Source: JAWKWH01 sp963669455
Lineage (GTDB): Bacteria > Pseudomonadota > Alphaproteobacteria > Rhizobiales > Rhizobiaceae
Length of the DNA stretch: 64,000 nucleotides
Assembly (NCBI GenBank): GCA_963669455.1
Contig: OY770026.1
Location: 744,001-808,000, forward strand
Direction of reading: 5' to 3'
The notes under the pieces are model-generated. The model searched no databases. It was not told the DNA's origin and was given only the letters and a program-made list of their open reading frames with translations. The position numbers and the translations under genes were made by a program. Shown in pieces: positions 26,059-33,926 of the stretch. Position 1 is the stretch's first letter, and every line of letters begins with the position of its first letter.

Positions 26059-26472
26059 ATGAGACGCCTTGCGACCATCACATATCTGGTTCGCGACTAT
26101 GATGAGGCGGTCAGCTGGTTTTGTAAAAACCTGTCTTTCAAGCTGGTTGAGGACATACCGGTCGGTGACGGCAAGCGCTGGGTCGTTGTCTCGCCCGGCG
26201 ACGATCAATACCGGTTACTTTTAGCAAAAGCCGATGGCGTTGACCAAAAAGCCCATATCGGGAAACAGGCGGGCGGGCGTGTCGCGTTCTTTTTGGAGAC
26301 GGATGATTTTGACCGGGATTATTCTGCAATGCGCGCCAAAGGCGTGATGTTTTTGGAACAACCAAGGCATGAGCCCTATGGTGTGGTGGTGGTTTTTGAA
26401 GATCTTTACGGCAATAAATGGGATCTGATCGAACCGATGCGCCAACAGCGCGGACTTGAGCAGGTAACATAA
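26059..26472 (+). CDS. VOC (glyoxalase/bleomycin-resistance) family protein
   Basis: A 137-residue single-module protein with two beta-alpha-beta-beta-beta units: RRLATITYLVRDYDEAVSWF at the N-terminus and the C-terminal VVVFEDLYGNKWDLIEP, a conserved VOC ending that includes a metal-ligand Glu. Members include glyoxalases, dioxygenases and resistance proteins; substrate not evident. Likely translated with the preceding gene. Confidence 0.87.
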   Translation: MRRLATITYLVRDYDEAVSWFCKNLSFKLVEDIPVGDGKRWVVVSPGDDQYRLLLAKADGVDQKAHIGKQAGGRVAFFLETDDFDRDYSAMRAKGVMFLEQPRHEPYGVVVVFEDLYGNKWDLIEPMRQQRGLEQVT

Positions 26473-26523
26473 ATTGCATTGCATTTCGCCGGCACGCGGC
26501 CTATATCGCGCGGGGTCCGGCAG

Positions 26524-26599
26524 GCTCCCATCGTCTAGTGGTCTAGGACGCCGCCCTCTCACGGCGGAAACAGGGGTTCGAGTCCCCTTGGGAGTGCCA
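26524..26599 (+). tRNA. tRNA-Glu (anticodon CTC)
   Basis: The 76-base sequence folds as a cloverleaf. Acceptor arms GCTCCCA and TGGGAGT pair with a G-U at the first position; anticodon stem CCGCC/GGCGG encloses CTCTCAC with anticodon CTC; the T arm contains GGTTCGAGTCC; CCA is encoded. It lies at the left edge of the accessory block that starts just after it. Confidence 0.95.
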
Positions 26600-27165
26600 T
26601 TTCCAAATTTTTACCGGAAAAGTCCACTAAAGCCTTGAACGGCAAGGTGGTTTCGGCGGTTCGATAGCCTTTATTCTTCAGATATGAAAGACGGTCGGCG
26701 CGGGGCCACCATTGGCTGATTGTTTCCAGTCTGGCATGAAGCCACAGGCCGTCCGTTCAAGTTTGTTGGGAAGAAATCGGCGGAGCAAAGCTCAACGCCA
26801 ACAAGGAGATAGGTCTACCCCAAATCGGCCTGGTATCGGCCACGGGACATTTCAAGAAGCGAAGATGCACTTGGGACGTACATAGGAATAACACCCTATA
26901 TTCTCGTAGAAATGTCAGGAACAAATTCAGCATATGAGCCCAACCGGTCAACGGCGGTTGAGAGCCCATTTTGCCATTTCGCGTCTTGTCGTTGAGGGAA
27001 TGAAGGATCGTCATTTCCGATGATCACCTAATTAGCACAGAGCACAAATAATTTGGTGAGATGATGAGCCCGTACTGAAGCATCATAGTTAACGCACTAC
27101 GTACGTCATACGTACTCTACACGAATAGATCAGTGGCTTGGATCTGATATCTTATCCGGAAGAAA
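26600..27165. other. 566-base stretch with no recognisable gene
   Basis: The sequence after the tRNA has only short, unconvincing reading frames (the longest, 26757-27014 minus, has no recognisable family). It becomes AT-rich towards 27000. A small inverted repeat, GTACG-TCATA-CGTAC, is at 27101-27115, 51-65 bases before the repeat-protein start, and could be a regulatory site. It may include eroded mobile DNA, but I cannot identify any. Confidence 0.5.
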
Positions 27166-28134
27166 TTGGCTTCAGGACTGATTAAGATGCAAGTGAAAAA
27201 TTCCAACGGATGCTGCAATCTGAACAACGCAATGTCGACACGGCAGGCTCCAGGTAATAAACATCAATCATCGAATTGTGACCAAAAGCAATCTGGTTCA
27301 CGCTTCAATCAGGCGCTCAAATTAGCACAGAATAATCAACGCAATGGCGGAGGTTGCTGCGGCTCCAATAATAACGGGCCGTCCAAGGGTGGCCAATTAA
27401 CCGCTAAGCCTCCCTTTATTCAGGATGGCGCACCTCGTCCTCAACCTCCTTTTATTCAGGATGGCGCGCCGCGACCGCAGCCTCCGTTTATTCAGGATGG
27501 CTCACCACGTCCGCTGCCTCCGATCATTCAGGATGGTACGCCGCGTCCGCAGCCCCCTGTTATTCAGGACGGCTCACCACGTCCGCAGCCTCCTTTTATT
27601 CAGGACGGCTCACCACGTCCGCAGCCTCCGTTTATTCAGGATGGCTCACCACGTCCGCAGCCACCTGTTATTCAGGATGGTACGCCACGTCCGCAGCCCC
27701 CTGTTATTCAGGACGGCACACCACGTCCGCAGCCTCCGTTTATTCAGGATGGCGCGCCGCGACCGCTGCCACCTGTTATTCAGGATGGCACGCCACGCCC
27801 GCTGCCTCCGATCATTCAGGACGGTACGCCACGTCCGCTGCCACCTGTTATTCAGGACGGCACGCCACGTCCGCTGCCTCCGATCATTCAGGACGGAACA
27901 CCGCGTCCGCAGCCCCCGATCATTCAGGACGGTACGCCACGTCCTCAGCCTCCCTTTATTCAGGATGGCGCACCGCGTCCGCTGCCACCTGTTATTCAGG
28001 ACGGCACGCCACGCCCGCTGCCACCTGTTATTCAGGATGGTACGCCACGTCCGCTGCCTCCGATCATTCAGGATGGTACGCCACAACCTAAGCCACCTGT
28101 TATTCAGGATGGTGGATGGGATAGAAACCTATAA
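27166..28134 (+). CDS. tandem-repeat protein with 20 copies of PPxIQDGxPRPx, candidate modification substrate
   Basis: A 322-residue protein. Residues 1-81 are Asn/Gln/Gly-rich with two Cys pairs (NSNGCCNLNN and GGGCCGSNNNG) and no signal peptide. From residue 82 to near the end are 20 units of a 12-residue motif: PP-(F/I/V)-IQDG-(A/S/T)-PRP-(Q/L). Pro-Pro, Ile, Gln, Asp and Gly are invariant in all units; the last two are modified (TPQPK, then GGWDRNL ending the protein). I know no function for this motif. The leader-plus-repeats design resembles multi-core peptide precursors or structural repeat proteins. The start may be TTG 27166 (GGAAG upstream) or ATG 27187. Three enzyme genes follow on the same strand, which suggests it is their substrate (inference). 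Confidence 0.85.
   Translation: MASGLIKMQVKNSNGCCNLNNAMSTRQAPGNKHQSSNCDQKQSGSRFNQALKLAQNNQRNGGGCCGSNNNGPSKGGQLTAKPPFIQDGAPRPQPPFIQDGAPRPQPPFIQDGSPRPLPPIIQDGTPRPQPPVIQDGSPRPQPPFIQDGSPRPQPPFIQDGSPRPQPPVIQDGTPRPQPPVIQDGTPRPQPPFIQDGAPRPLPPVIQDGTPRPLPPIIQDGTPRPLPPVIQDGTPRPLPPIIQDGTPRPQPPIIQDGTPRPQPPFIQDGAPRPLPPVIQDGTPRPLPPVIQDGTPRPLPPIIQDGTPQPKPPVIQDGGWDRNL
27409..28113 (+). repeat. 36-bp tandem repeat array, about 19.6 units, inside the repeat protein gene
   Basis: Each 36-base unit encodes one 12-residue motif; the most constant core is ATTCAGGATGGC or a close variant. Units are highly similar at nucleotide level, which points to recent expansion by unequal exchange or slippage. As the unit is a multiple of three and lacks stops in other frames, it produces long false frames on both strands. 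Confidence 0.97.
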
Positions 28135-28197
28135 GCCAACCATTCGGAATGGGTCCCAAACCGACGGTAAATCAATATTAATTTCGGTGTGATTTAA

Positions 28198-28213
28198 CCG
28201 CTCAAATAAGCGG
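28198..28213. other. small hairpin between repeat-protein gene and fusion gene
   Basis: CCGCT-CAAATA-AGCGG lies in the 105-base gap, flanked by two copies of ACCGACGG (near 28160 and 28224). No U-run follows on the plus strand, so it is not a classical terminator for the upstream gene; it may tune readthrough or mRNA stability. Confidence 0.35.
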
Positions 28214-28239
28214 CATCAAAAAACCGACGGAATTAATCA

Positions 28240-30864
28240 TTGTTGAAGCTTATCGACCCATCGACTGCGGGAAAGTCGCTGCTTCGTGAAATAACGACAA
28301 ACGGCGTGACGCATGGAACGCCGGAAAATCCTATCCTTACCCGGGATGGGCAAACAGGCAGCGCATGGGTCATGAGCTATCTTGGCGCTGGCCTAAGAGA
28401 ACCGTGGCTATCATCTTCATGCGATGGTCTGCTTAGAATTCTTGAACATTTTGATGGGAAACAACTGGCAACCATGGGGCTGGCGGCTAGTTCCCTGCTG
28501 TCAGGTTGCATCTTGCGGTCAAAACGCGGGCACAGCGGACTAATGGTGCGCTCGGAAGCAAAGGCGCATGGTTCAGGAAATCAAATTGAAGGTTTGGGAG
28601 ATACGTCGGAACCCGTTGTAATTATCGACGACGCAATCGGCACGGGGTATTCCGCACTAAAATGTGCTGAGATACTGGAAGCAAATGGCTTTGAAGTCGA
28701 GGGAGTGGTTTGCGTCGTAAGTTTTTCCTACGACAGTGGATACGGATTGCTCGAAGAGCGCGGTTTCAAAGTAGCCTCTCTGTTTGATCTATATGATGAC
28801 CTCGCACCAATCATGCAGTCAGAATTGATCCCGGATTCGGAAAGTTATAAAGGCGCAACGGTCACTTGGGACAATGAGGTAGCCGATAGTGGACTTGGTG
28901 TATTTGCCCTGACAAGAGCCGCGCTTCACTACGGTAATGAATTTGGCGCCATGCCACAGCCGCCGGAATTTCTGGCACATCCTCTTAACTGTGATGGCGG
29001 ACTTACGATCAGCCTTCGTCAAAAAGGGGATGGGCGTTCAATTGCCCGGGGCTCTGTTTGGTGTCTACCCGATGATCAAGAGATTAGTCCCGGTGAAATG
29101 CTTTTTCGAGCCTGCTGGCAGATCATCCAATCCTTGCCGGAGGGAGAAAATCTGTCTGAGTTGCTTGGCAACTGTAACCTTGCAATCAATTGCTTTGGTG
29201 CGATGGAAACATGCACTCCAGGCAGCGTGAAAAATGACGAATATGGATTGATTTTCCAAAGTAAGGAGCGACCTTGGGTGATGGGTGGCGCGTTGCCGGG
29301 AATGCCGGGCATTTCTGATAACATGCATCAGCTCATGCATGGGGCGTTTACAAATACGGGTCTTCGTCCGCTAGAACGGTACGAATTATACCGACACACA
29401 GTCACAAAACTAGTCGAGCCGGATGCGATTTGGCCTCCAGGTGGGCAATCCAAAAATAGCCAGTTGGCGGAAGTGGATGACGCTTCTCAAGCAAAGAGCC
29501 TTTTAGAGTACGCAGCCGAGATATTGGCTGGAAAAAACGCAGAAAATTTCGACAGCTTTTTCTTTTGGAATTTAGATCGAATATTCATCTCCATATATGA
29601 CGACGACAAGCTTTTAGCTTGCGCTGGATCGGAGTGCTCCAGCCATGAAGATTTTACCAATCTCGTTTTAGCCGCCGCGCAAGACCCGCGAATGGTCGAT
29701 GCACCGACAGTGGATAAATTATCTCTGCAAATAACTGTGCTGCATGAGGCATGGTCTGAGGTGGCGCCCTTACCTTTTGTCACTGGTAAAGATGCTCTGG
29801 CGGTAAACATGAATGAGGTGGAGACTATTTTATTGCCCAACGTTGCCCTGGAACTCAATCAGGACACCACGGCGTTTATGGAAATGCTCCTCCATAAAGC
29901 TTCAGCTAAAGAAGGTCTTGCCGAGTATTGGACGCGCTATTCGTGCAAATCATGGTCGATGCTTCCAGGCCGGGGTGCTGCGATAGAAGGGACTAGTTTG
30001 CCAATCGCCTCGCGTCAGCTTGCTCCAAATCTATCGGCAAGTGAGCACGCACAAATGTGGTCCCGGTGGTTGTCTCAATGTTTGGAAACGGGGCTTGTGC
30101 CGGAAGTGATACATCCGTTGACCGCATGTTCAGATGGCATGGCTAGTCAGACACTTCAGGCAAAAATACAATTGCAATTGGCCCGCCATAATACAAACAA
30201 CAAATATTCATTTTCGGACCTACCCGTCCCCGCCTCACAAGGTTCTATTGATATTGAGGCAACTGCCTATACGCTTCTTGTTGCAAAACAATGTGGTTCA
30301 GAAAACCTGCAACGGCTTGCTGACACATTGTGTCAGTCAGCGGCGAGTGAATGTATCCGCACGAATGGCTCAGGGTTTTGGACTTCAATATCGGCATTGG
30401 CAGGGTTGATAAAAAACCACGAAACGATTTCAAACAGGACCATACAAAGGCGGGCAAGCCTTCCAATTCTAGCAGATCAACGCCTACTCAGACTTTCCTC
30501 TTTGATAGACTGGCAGCGCGTCAATCCTGACGCTGATCTACTGCAACTCATAAAGCTTGAGATACAATGGTTGCGGGATTTCCAGTCAGAAACAGGCGCG
30601 TTCAACTTCCTTTTACAGGACGCTGATCTTTCTTTTCTGACAGCAGAAAGTGCTGAGATTTTGGCGAAAGCTTCTGATTTCTTTCCTAGTGACGGATTAT
30701 TGGAACAGGCGGAATTAGCCCTTAAATACCTGACCAGCCTCAGCATAACGCTTGATACGACGAGTGCCGGAATACGCAAAGGTTGCGATGAAGTGTGTAT
30801 ATCTACGGCTGCCACCGCTGCGGCTTTGGGTGCCTTCTGTACCTATCGGGAGGCTTCAAAATGA
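28240..30864 (+). CDS. fusion protein: orotate-PRTase-like domain, two AMMECR1-like domains, C-terminal toroid-like domain
   Basis: An 874-residue, cytosolic protein. Residues 1-215 resemble orotate phosphoribosyltransferase: the flexible-loop hallmark LMVRSEAKAHGSGNQIEG (101-118) and PRPP loop VVIIDDAIGTGYSALKCAEI (126-145). Residues 250-390 look like a degenerate AMMECR1 domain (GLTISLRQKGDG, EYGLIFQSKERPWVMGGALP). Residues 418-575 match AMMECR1 better: RIFISIYDDDKLLACAGS, AAAQDPRM, LQITVLHE, VTGKDALAV, ILLPNVALE, LLHKASAKEG. Residues 590-874 are helical, with LEIQWLRDFQSETGAFNFLL near 773, as in alpha/alpha-toroid prenyltransferase/cyclase folds. Starts are TTG 28240 or 28243. Its stop overlaps the next start (ATGA). 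Biochemical role unknown; a modifying enzyme or scaffold is inferred. Confidence 0.8.
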   Translation: MLKLIDPSTAGKSLLREITTNGVTHGTPENPILTRDGQTGSAWVMSYLGAGLREPWLSSSCDGLLRILEHFDGKQLATMGLAASSLLSGCILRSKRGHSGLMVRSEAKAHGSGNQIEGLGDTSEPVVIIDDAIGTGYSALKCAEILEANGFEVEGVVCVVSFSYDSGYGLLEERGFKVASLFDLYDDLAPIMQSELIPDSESYKGATVTWDNEVADSGLGVFALTRAALHYGNEFGAMPQPPEFLAHPLNCDGGLTISLRQKGDGRSIARGSVWCLPDDQEISPGEMLFRACWQIIQSLPEGENLSELLGNCNLAINCFGAMETCTPGSVKNDEYGLIFQSKERPWVMGGALPGMPGISDNMHQLMHGAFTNTGLRPLERYELYRHTVTKLVEPDAIWPPGGQSKNSQLAEVDDASQAKSLLEYAAEILAGKNAENFDSFFFWNLDRIFISIYDDDKLLACAGSECSSHEDFTNLVLAAAQDPRMVDAPTVDKLSLQITVLHEAWSEVAPLPFVTGKDALAVNMNEVETILLPNVALELNQDTTAFMEMLLHKASAKEGLAEYWTRYSCKSWSMLPGRGAAIEGTSLPIASRQLAPNLSASEHAQMWSRWLSQCLETGLVPEVIHPLTACSDGMASQTLQAKIQLQLARHNTNNKYSFSDLPVPASQGSIDIEATAYTLLVAKQCGSENLQRLADTLCQSAASECIRTNGSGFWTSISALAGLIKNHETISNRTIQRRASLPILADQRLLRLSSLIDWQRVNPDADLLQLIKLEIQWLRDFQSETGAFNFLLQDADLSFLTAESAEILAKASDFFPSDGLLEQAELALKYLTSLSITLDTTSAGIRKGCDEVCISTAATAAALGAFCTYREASK

Positions 30865-31670
30865 CAAGCAGAGCGATGAAATATGCTGGCGCATTTTATC
30901 CCGAATGTTCCCAGGTTGCAAAAGCTCTTGCTGGCGATCTCGTCAATCAGGCGCGCGAAAGTTTTGGGTCACCTGTCGCAATTGTAGCTCCCCACGCGGG
31001 ATGGCGATATTGTGGGCCAGTTCTTGGAACCGCATTCCGGGCAGCCGCCAAACGAAACAACGTTTCCCGCATCGTCCATTTGGGCCCGTCACATTATCAC
31101 GCGGTTAGCGGAGTAATCCAAGACACCGCAAATGTTTATGAAACGCCCTTGGGACCAATTGAAATTGAACAATCGCAATTTGCCGGACTTGCGGCGGATC
31201 ACGCGGTGCATGCGGATGAACATGCGTTGGAAGTTCACCTTCCGATCATCCGCCTACTGTTTCCAGAAGCTCGACTATTGCCACTGATTGTAGGGCCGGT
31301 TTCACCATCAGAGCTGGCGTTTATTCTGGATGATCTAGGATGCGGGGATGACGGCACGCTGACCATCGTTAGTTCCGATCTTTCTCACTATCTAGCAAAA
31401 GAAGATGCGAGAAAAACGGACCTTTCAACGCTAGTGTCCATAGAGCAACAAGATACCGTTGCACTGACCGTGGATAAGGCATGTGGTGCGGCTGCGCTAT
31501 CAGGTTTGCTGAACCATGCGCAAAACAAGGAATGGAAATCGGTAGCCTTGGATAGACGCGATTCCAACGATATCACGCGCACGGATCCTGGGTCGGTTGT
31601 GGGCTATGGCGCAGTTGCACTTTACAGCCCCAAGAATTCCATCACTGCCACACTGAATCATCAACACTGA
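30861..31670 (+). CDS. MEMO-family protein (AmmeMemoSam B-type)
   Basis: A 269-residue protein of the MEMO family, with the class III extradiol dioxygenase-like fold. Conserved motifs: MKYAGAFYP at the N-terminus, APHAGWRYCGPV (His 45), LGPSHYHAV (His 78), EHALEVHLPIIRLLFP, and VSSDLSHYL; the C-terminus has GSVVGYGAVALYSP. His residues of these motifs line a metal site in the family. Eukaryotic MEMO1 binds iron or copper; bacterial members occur with AMMECR1 proteins and a radical SAM enzyme. Here it overlaps the AMMECR1 fusion gene by four bases, so the two products are probably made in step and may form a complex. Confidence 0.92.
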   Translation: MTSRAMKYAGAFYPECSQVAKALAGDLVNQARESFGSPVAIVAPHAGWRYCGPVLGTAFRAAAKRNNVSRIVHLGPSHYHAVSGVIQDTANVYETPLGPIEIEQSQFAGLAADHAVHADEHALEVHLPIIRLLFPEARLLPLIVGPVSPSELAFILDDLGCGDDGTLTIVSSDLSHYLAKEDARKTDLSTLVSIEQQDTVALTVDKACGAAALSGLLNHAQNKEWKSVALDRRDSNDITRTDPGSVVGYGAVALYSPKNSITATLNHQH

Positions 31671-31685
31671 GTAAGAAAACCGAAA

Positions 31686-32405
31686 ATGACTGATTTTCTG
31701 TCGATAAACGGAACACCGGAACAGGTCTCAAATGGCGATGTTTATGGCTTCTTTCGGACGATTTTCAACGACGGTTATTTTTTGACCAACGTTGGTTCAA
31801 TCGACGATGAACAATTGTTGAAGATAGCGTCCCTTTTCGGTCAGCCTTGGAACAAGGCTCAACCCACTTTAACGGTTGCCAAAGTAGAGAAACCAGAGTT
31901 CATCGCCCAGACCGACTCGATCATAGAAGCCCACAATGAATGTGCGTATAGCCATACCCCGCCGCGATTGTTGCTTCTATACTGTGTTGAAAACGAAACG
32001 GAAGGCGGCAATTTCTTTACGGTTTCTCCAAGAGATTTGATCGAAGAAATCGGTGTTGAATATGTGACATCCCTGCGGCATGCGATTTTCAACTGTCAGG
32101 TTACACCAGACACACCACCGGTTGCCGTACCAATCTTGCGCATGACCGAAATTGGCGAACAAATAATATACTCTTCGATTGGGGCTTCTGTCGGCGATTC
32201 AATCTATTCCCTCACGCAAGCGCAAGACGAATATTCCGCTGGCCTTCCAAATCGCCTGAATCAAGTTTTGAACGATCCCAAAAACCGTCGCCAACACCGC
32301 TGGCAAACTGGCGATCTACTCATAATTGACAATCTCCAGATGATGCATGGACGGGAAAGTTTTAGCGGAGGAAACCGCACACTCCGTCACCTTCGATTAG
32401 TCTAG
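31686..32405 (+). CDS. TauD/TfdA (SyrP-like) Fe(II)/2-oxoglutarate-dependent dioxygenase
   Basis: A 239-residue oxygenase. The iron-binding HxE is in EAHNECAYSHTPPRLLLLYC (His 83, Glu 85), followed by EGGNFFTVSP; the distal His is in MMHGRESF (His 221) and the 2-oxoglutarate Arg is in NRTLRHLRL. The HNE-x-Y(S) plus PR-x4-YC layout is that of the SyrP/VioC/clavaminate-synthase branch, which hydroxylates amino-acid side chains such as Asp and Arg. This fits side-chain hydroxylation of the invariant Asp, or Pro/Arg, of the neighbouring repeat protein (inference). It lies 15 bases after the MEMO gene. The TAG stop is formed by the end of the next repeat element. Confidence 0.87.
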   Translation: MTDFLSINGTPEQVSNGDVYGFFRTIFNDGYFLTNVGSIDDEQLLKIASLFGQPWNKAQPTLTVAKVEKPEFIAQTDSIIEAHNECAYSHTPPRLLLLYCVENETEGGNFFTVSPRDLIEEIGVEYVTSLRHAIFNCQVTPDTPPVAVPILRMTEIGEQIIYSSIGASVGDSIYSLTQAQDEYSAGLPNRLNQVLNDPKNRRQHRWQTGDLLIIDNLQMMHGRESFSGGNRTLRHLRLV

Positions 32406-32673
32406 AGCGTGCCTTGTTTAAATGGGTGCGTTTGAGCGCCGCTAATTTGTGCCCTGCCCCCCCTCTCGGCGGCGCTTCGCCTGCCTGCCGGGTCAACGAG
32501 GAGCGTGACGCGACGCGGGTGCACACCCGTAAGCTGCGCGCGACGACATCCAGGGCGCAAAGAACCTGTGGCGTTTTGCGGCTTCTTTGGCCCGCAACAA
32601 CGCCTTGATCCGCTTGGAACCATTGAAGCGTTTTTTCGCACATATGATTCTGTTCGGGCGAAAAATGCTCTAG
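32402..32673. repeat. composite interspersed repeat, 272 bp, with CTAGAGC ends
   Basis: The left end CTAGAGCGTGCCTTGTTTAA matches that of 23190-23501, as does the interior CGACGACATCCAGGGCGCAA. The right half (GCGTTTTGCGG...GGCGAAAAATGCTCTAG) instead matches the 99-base element at 46245-46343, so two repeat modules are joined. The left end supplies the dioxygenase stop codon and marks the right edge of the modification cassette. Confidence 0.7.
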
Positions 32674-32818
32674 ACAAGGCTTTGGGCCTTTATGCCCGGT
32701 TGTTTGATCAAATGGCCAAATGGCGGCATTGAGCCCTTATTGACATGGAGCATGATTATTGCTTGTCTTCGTTGCGACTACAATTTTCGTCGTAAATGTA
32801 AAAGAGCAATATTAAGCA

Positions 32819-33208
32819 ATGACATGGTGGACAAAGAGTTACATAGTCCATGTTGGGACATGGGTGGGATTGAGTGTCATTTCACTTTTTGTAAATATCT
32901 GGATGCCTGTTTTTTTTGGTTTTATTCTAATTGTTGCGACACTGCTTTGGACTCCCTTGGGCTACTTGTCAGGTATGAAAGATCCCCATTTGGCAAAATG
33001 GGGTGCTTCGGAAATCCCTAGTTTTTTAATGATAATTTGGTTCGGCTTTCTAATTTTGGTTGCGTTATTCATTGTGTTCAACGCAATCAAAAAATGGAAA
33101 ACGGGAACCAAAAACCCAGCGAGACTACTTTTTCACTCATTGATATTTGGCATTGGGATATTCTTGCTTGCGGCAACAGGTTCGATAAACTTCCCGTTTA
33201 GGCTTTAG
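32819..33208 (+). CDS. orphan hydrophobic membrane protein
   Basis: A 129-residue protein with three or four hydrophobic segments (VGLSVISLFVNIWMPVFFGF, PSFLMIIWFGFLILVALFIV, SLIFGIGIFLLAATGSI) and a basic loop, AIKKWKTGTKNPARLL. No family recognised. The DNA is AT-rich compared with the flanking core genes, as in the preceding cassette, and no good ribosome site is seen before ATG 32819. It could be a transferred gene of low expression. Confidence 0.55.
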   Translation: MTWWTKSYIVHVGTWVGLSVISLFVNIWMPVFFGFILIVATLLWTPLGYLSGMKDPHLAKWGASEIPSFLMIIWFGFLILVALFIVFNAIKKWKTGTKNPARLLFHSLIFGIGIFLLAATGSINFPFRL

Positions 33209-33559
33209 GAAGGAGTTCCAATTGGATCAACAAAGGCCAGTGTGATTTTTTGGTTCCCTTCGCCAATGACTCTGGTGGCTTTGCTAAAAACGAAATACTT
33301 CTAAAAATCCCCTATTTGCGACACACTCAAAATTGTAAAAAAGTCCGCATACCCGCCCTTTGTCCCGCTTTCGCATGCACAAGTCGAGTGCCGAATATCG
33401 GGTTCTGCGCGCATTTTCTAATGGCCGCCGCTTCGAGCCTAAGAACTTTTCGCCTTAAGATTTTGCCCGCTTTGGCCCATAGCCGCTTTGGAACTGGCTC
33501 ATCGTTGGCCTCACTGCGTCGTAGCTCCCAGCGAAGCTGTCGGGCGTGATGCACCGCCT
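33209..33559. other. 351-base stretch without recognisable gene
   Basis: Only short frames are present, with no conserved motifs on either strand. A GC-rich part near 33440-33550 has reading frames that look like composition artefacts. It ends at a 107-base palindromic repeat. Confidence 0.5.
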
Positions 33560-33666
33560 CTAGAGCATTTTCAGCAAAAGTTGCAGACTTTTGCGCTCGC
33601 GAAAATGCGCCAAAACAATAGCTTAGAGCGTTTTTGATGACTCGGTTTTCTTCAAAAATGCTCTAG
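33560..33666. repeat. 107-bp palindromic repeat, copy 1
   Basis: Begins CTAGAGCATTTTCAGC and ends TCAAAAATGCTCTAG. It contains two hairpins: GCAAAAGT-TGCAG-ACTTTTGC inside AGCATTTTC...GAAAATGC, and AGAGCGTTTTTGA...TCAAAAATGCTCT. Nearly identical (about three differences) to 57533-57639. Confidence 0.85.
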
Positions 33667-33926
33667 GCACCGGCCCAGGGCGTTGCCGTGTCGCTTTAGC
33701 GCTGCACGAAACTGCAATGCTGTTCAACCCATTGACAGTCTGACAAAGACGCCAAACCAAACAGGTAACGGTTCGGACCGGGGCGGTTTTTCCGGGATGG
33801 TCGATCAAATGCCTTCCAGGTCAGATTTACATTGCTTCCCGGTCCCTGCTGTGAGCAATATCGATCATCGGCTCTACAGTTTATTCTGTCTGCCGAAACA
33901 ATGACATATGTGAAAGGAGGCGGGCG

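Noticed and set aside
26576..26599. tRNA-Glu 3' end as an attachment site for the 27-33 kb block
   Set aside because: I found no second copy of the tRNA 3' end within the window and no integrase, so only adjacency can be stated.
26757..27014. 85-codon minus frame after tRNA-Glu
   Set aside because: No recognisable family, no convincing ribosome site and an isolated position; could be eroded mobile DNA but cannot be supported.
27409..28113. Regular 36-bp repeats as a CRISPR array
   Set aside because: Units are directly adjacent with no spacers, lie in frame within a coding gene, and no cas genes are near.
27425..28192. Second long plus-strand frame (255 codons) over the repeat array, and a 146-codon minus frame at 27646-28086
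   Set aside because: Both are products of the stop-free 36-bp tandem repeat. The frame at 27166 has a non-repetitive N-terminal region, a ribosome site and a changed last unit, so it is the real one.
33250..33549. Overlapping frames on both strands near 33.4 kb
   Set aside because: Arg/Ala/Ser-rich translations without motifs, typical of non-coding GC-rich DNA; no start signals.
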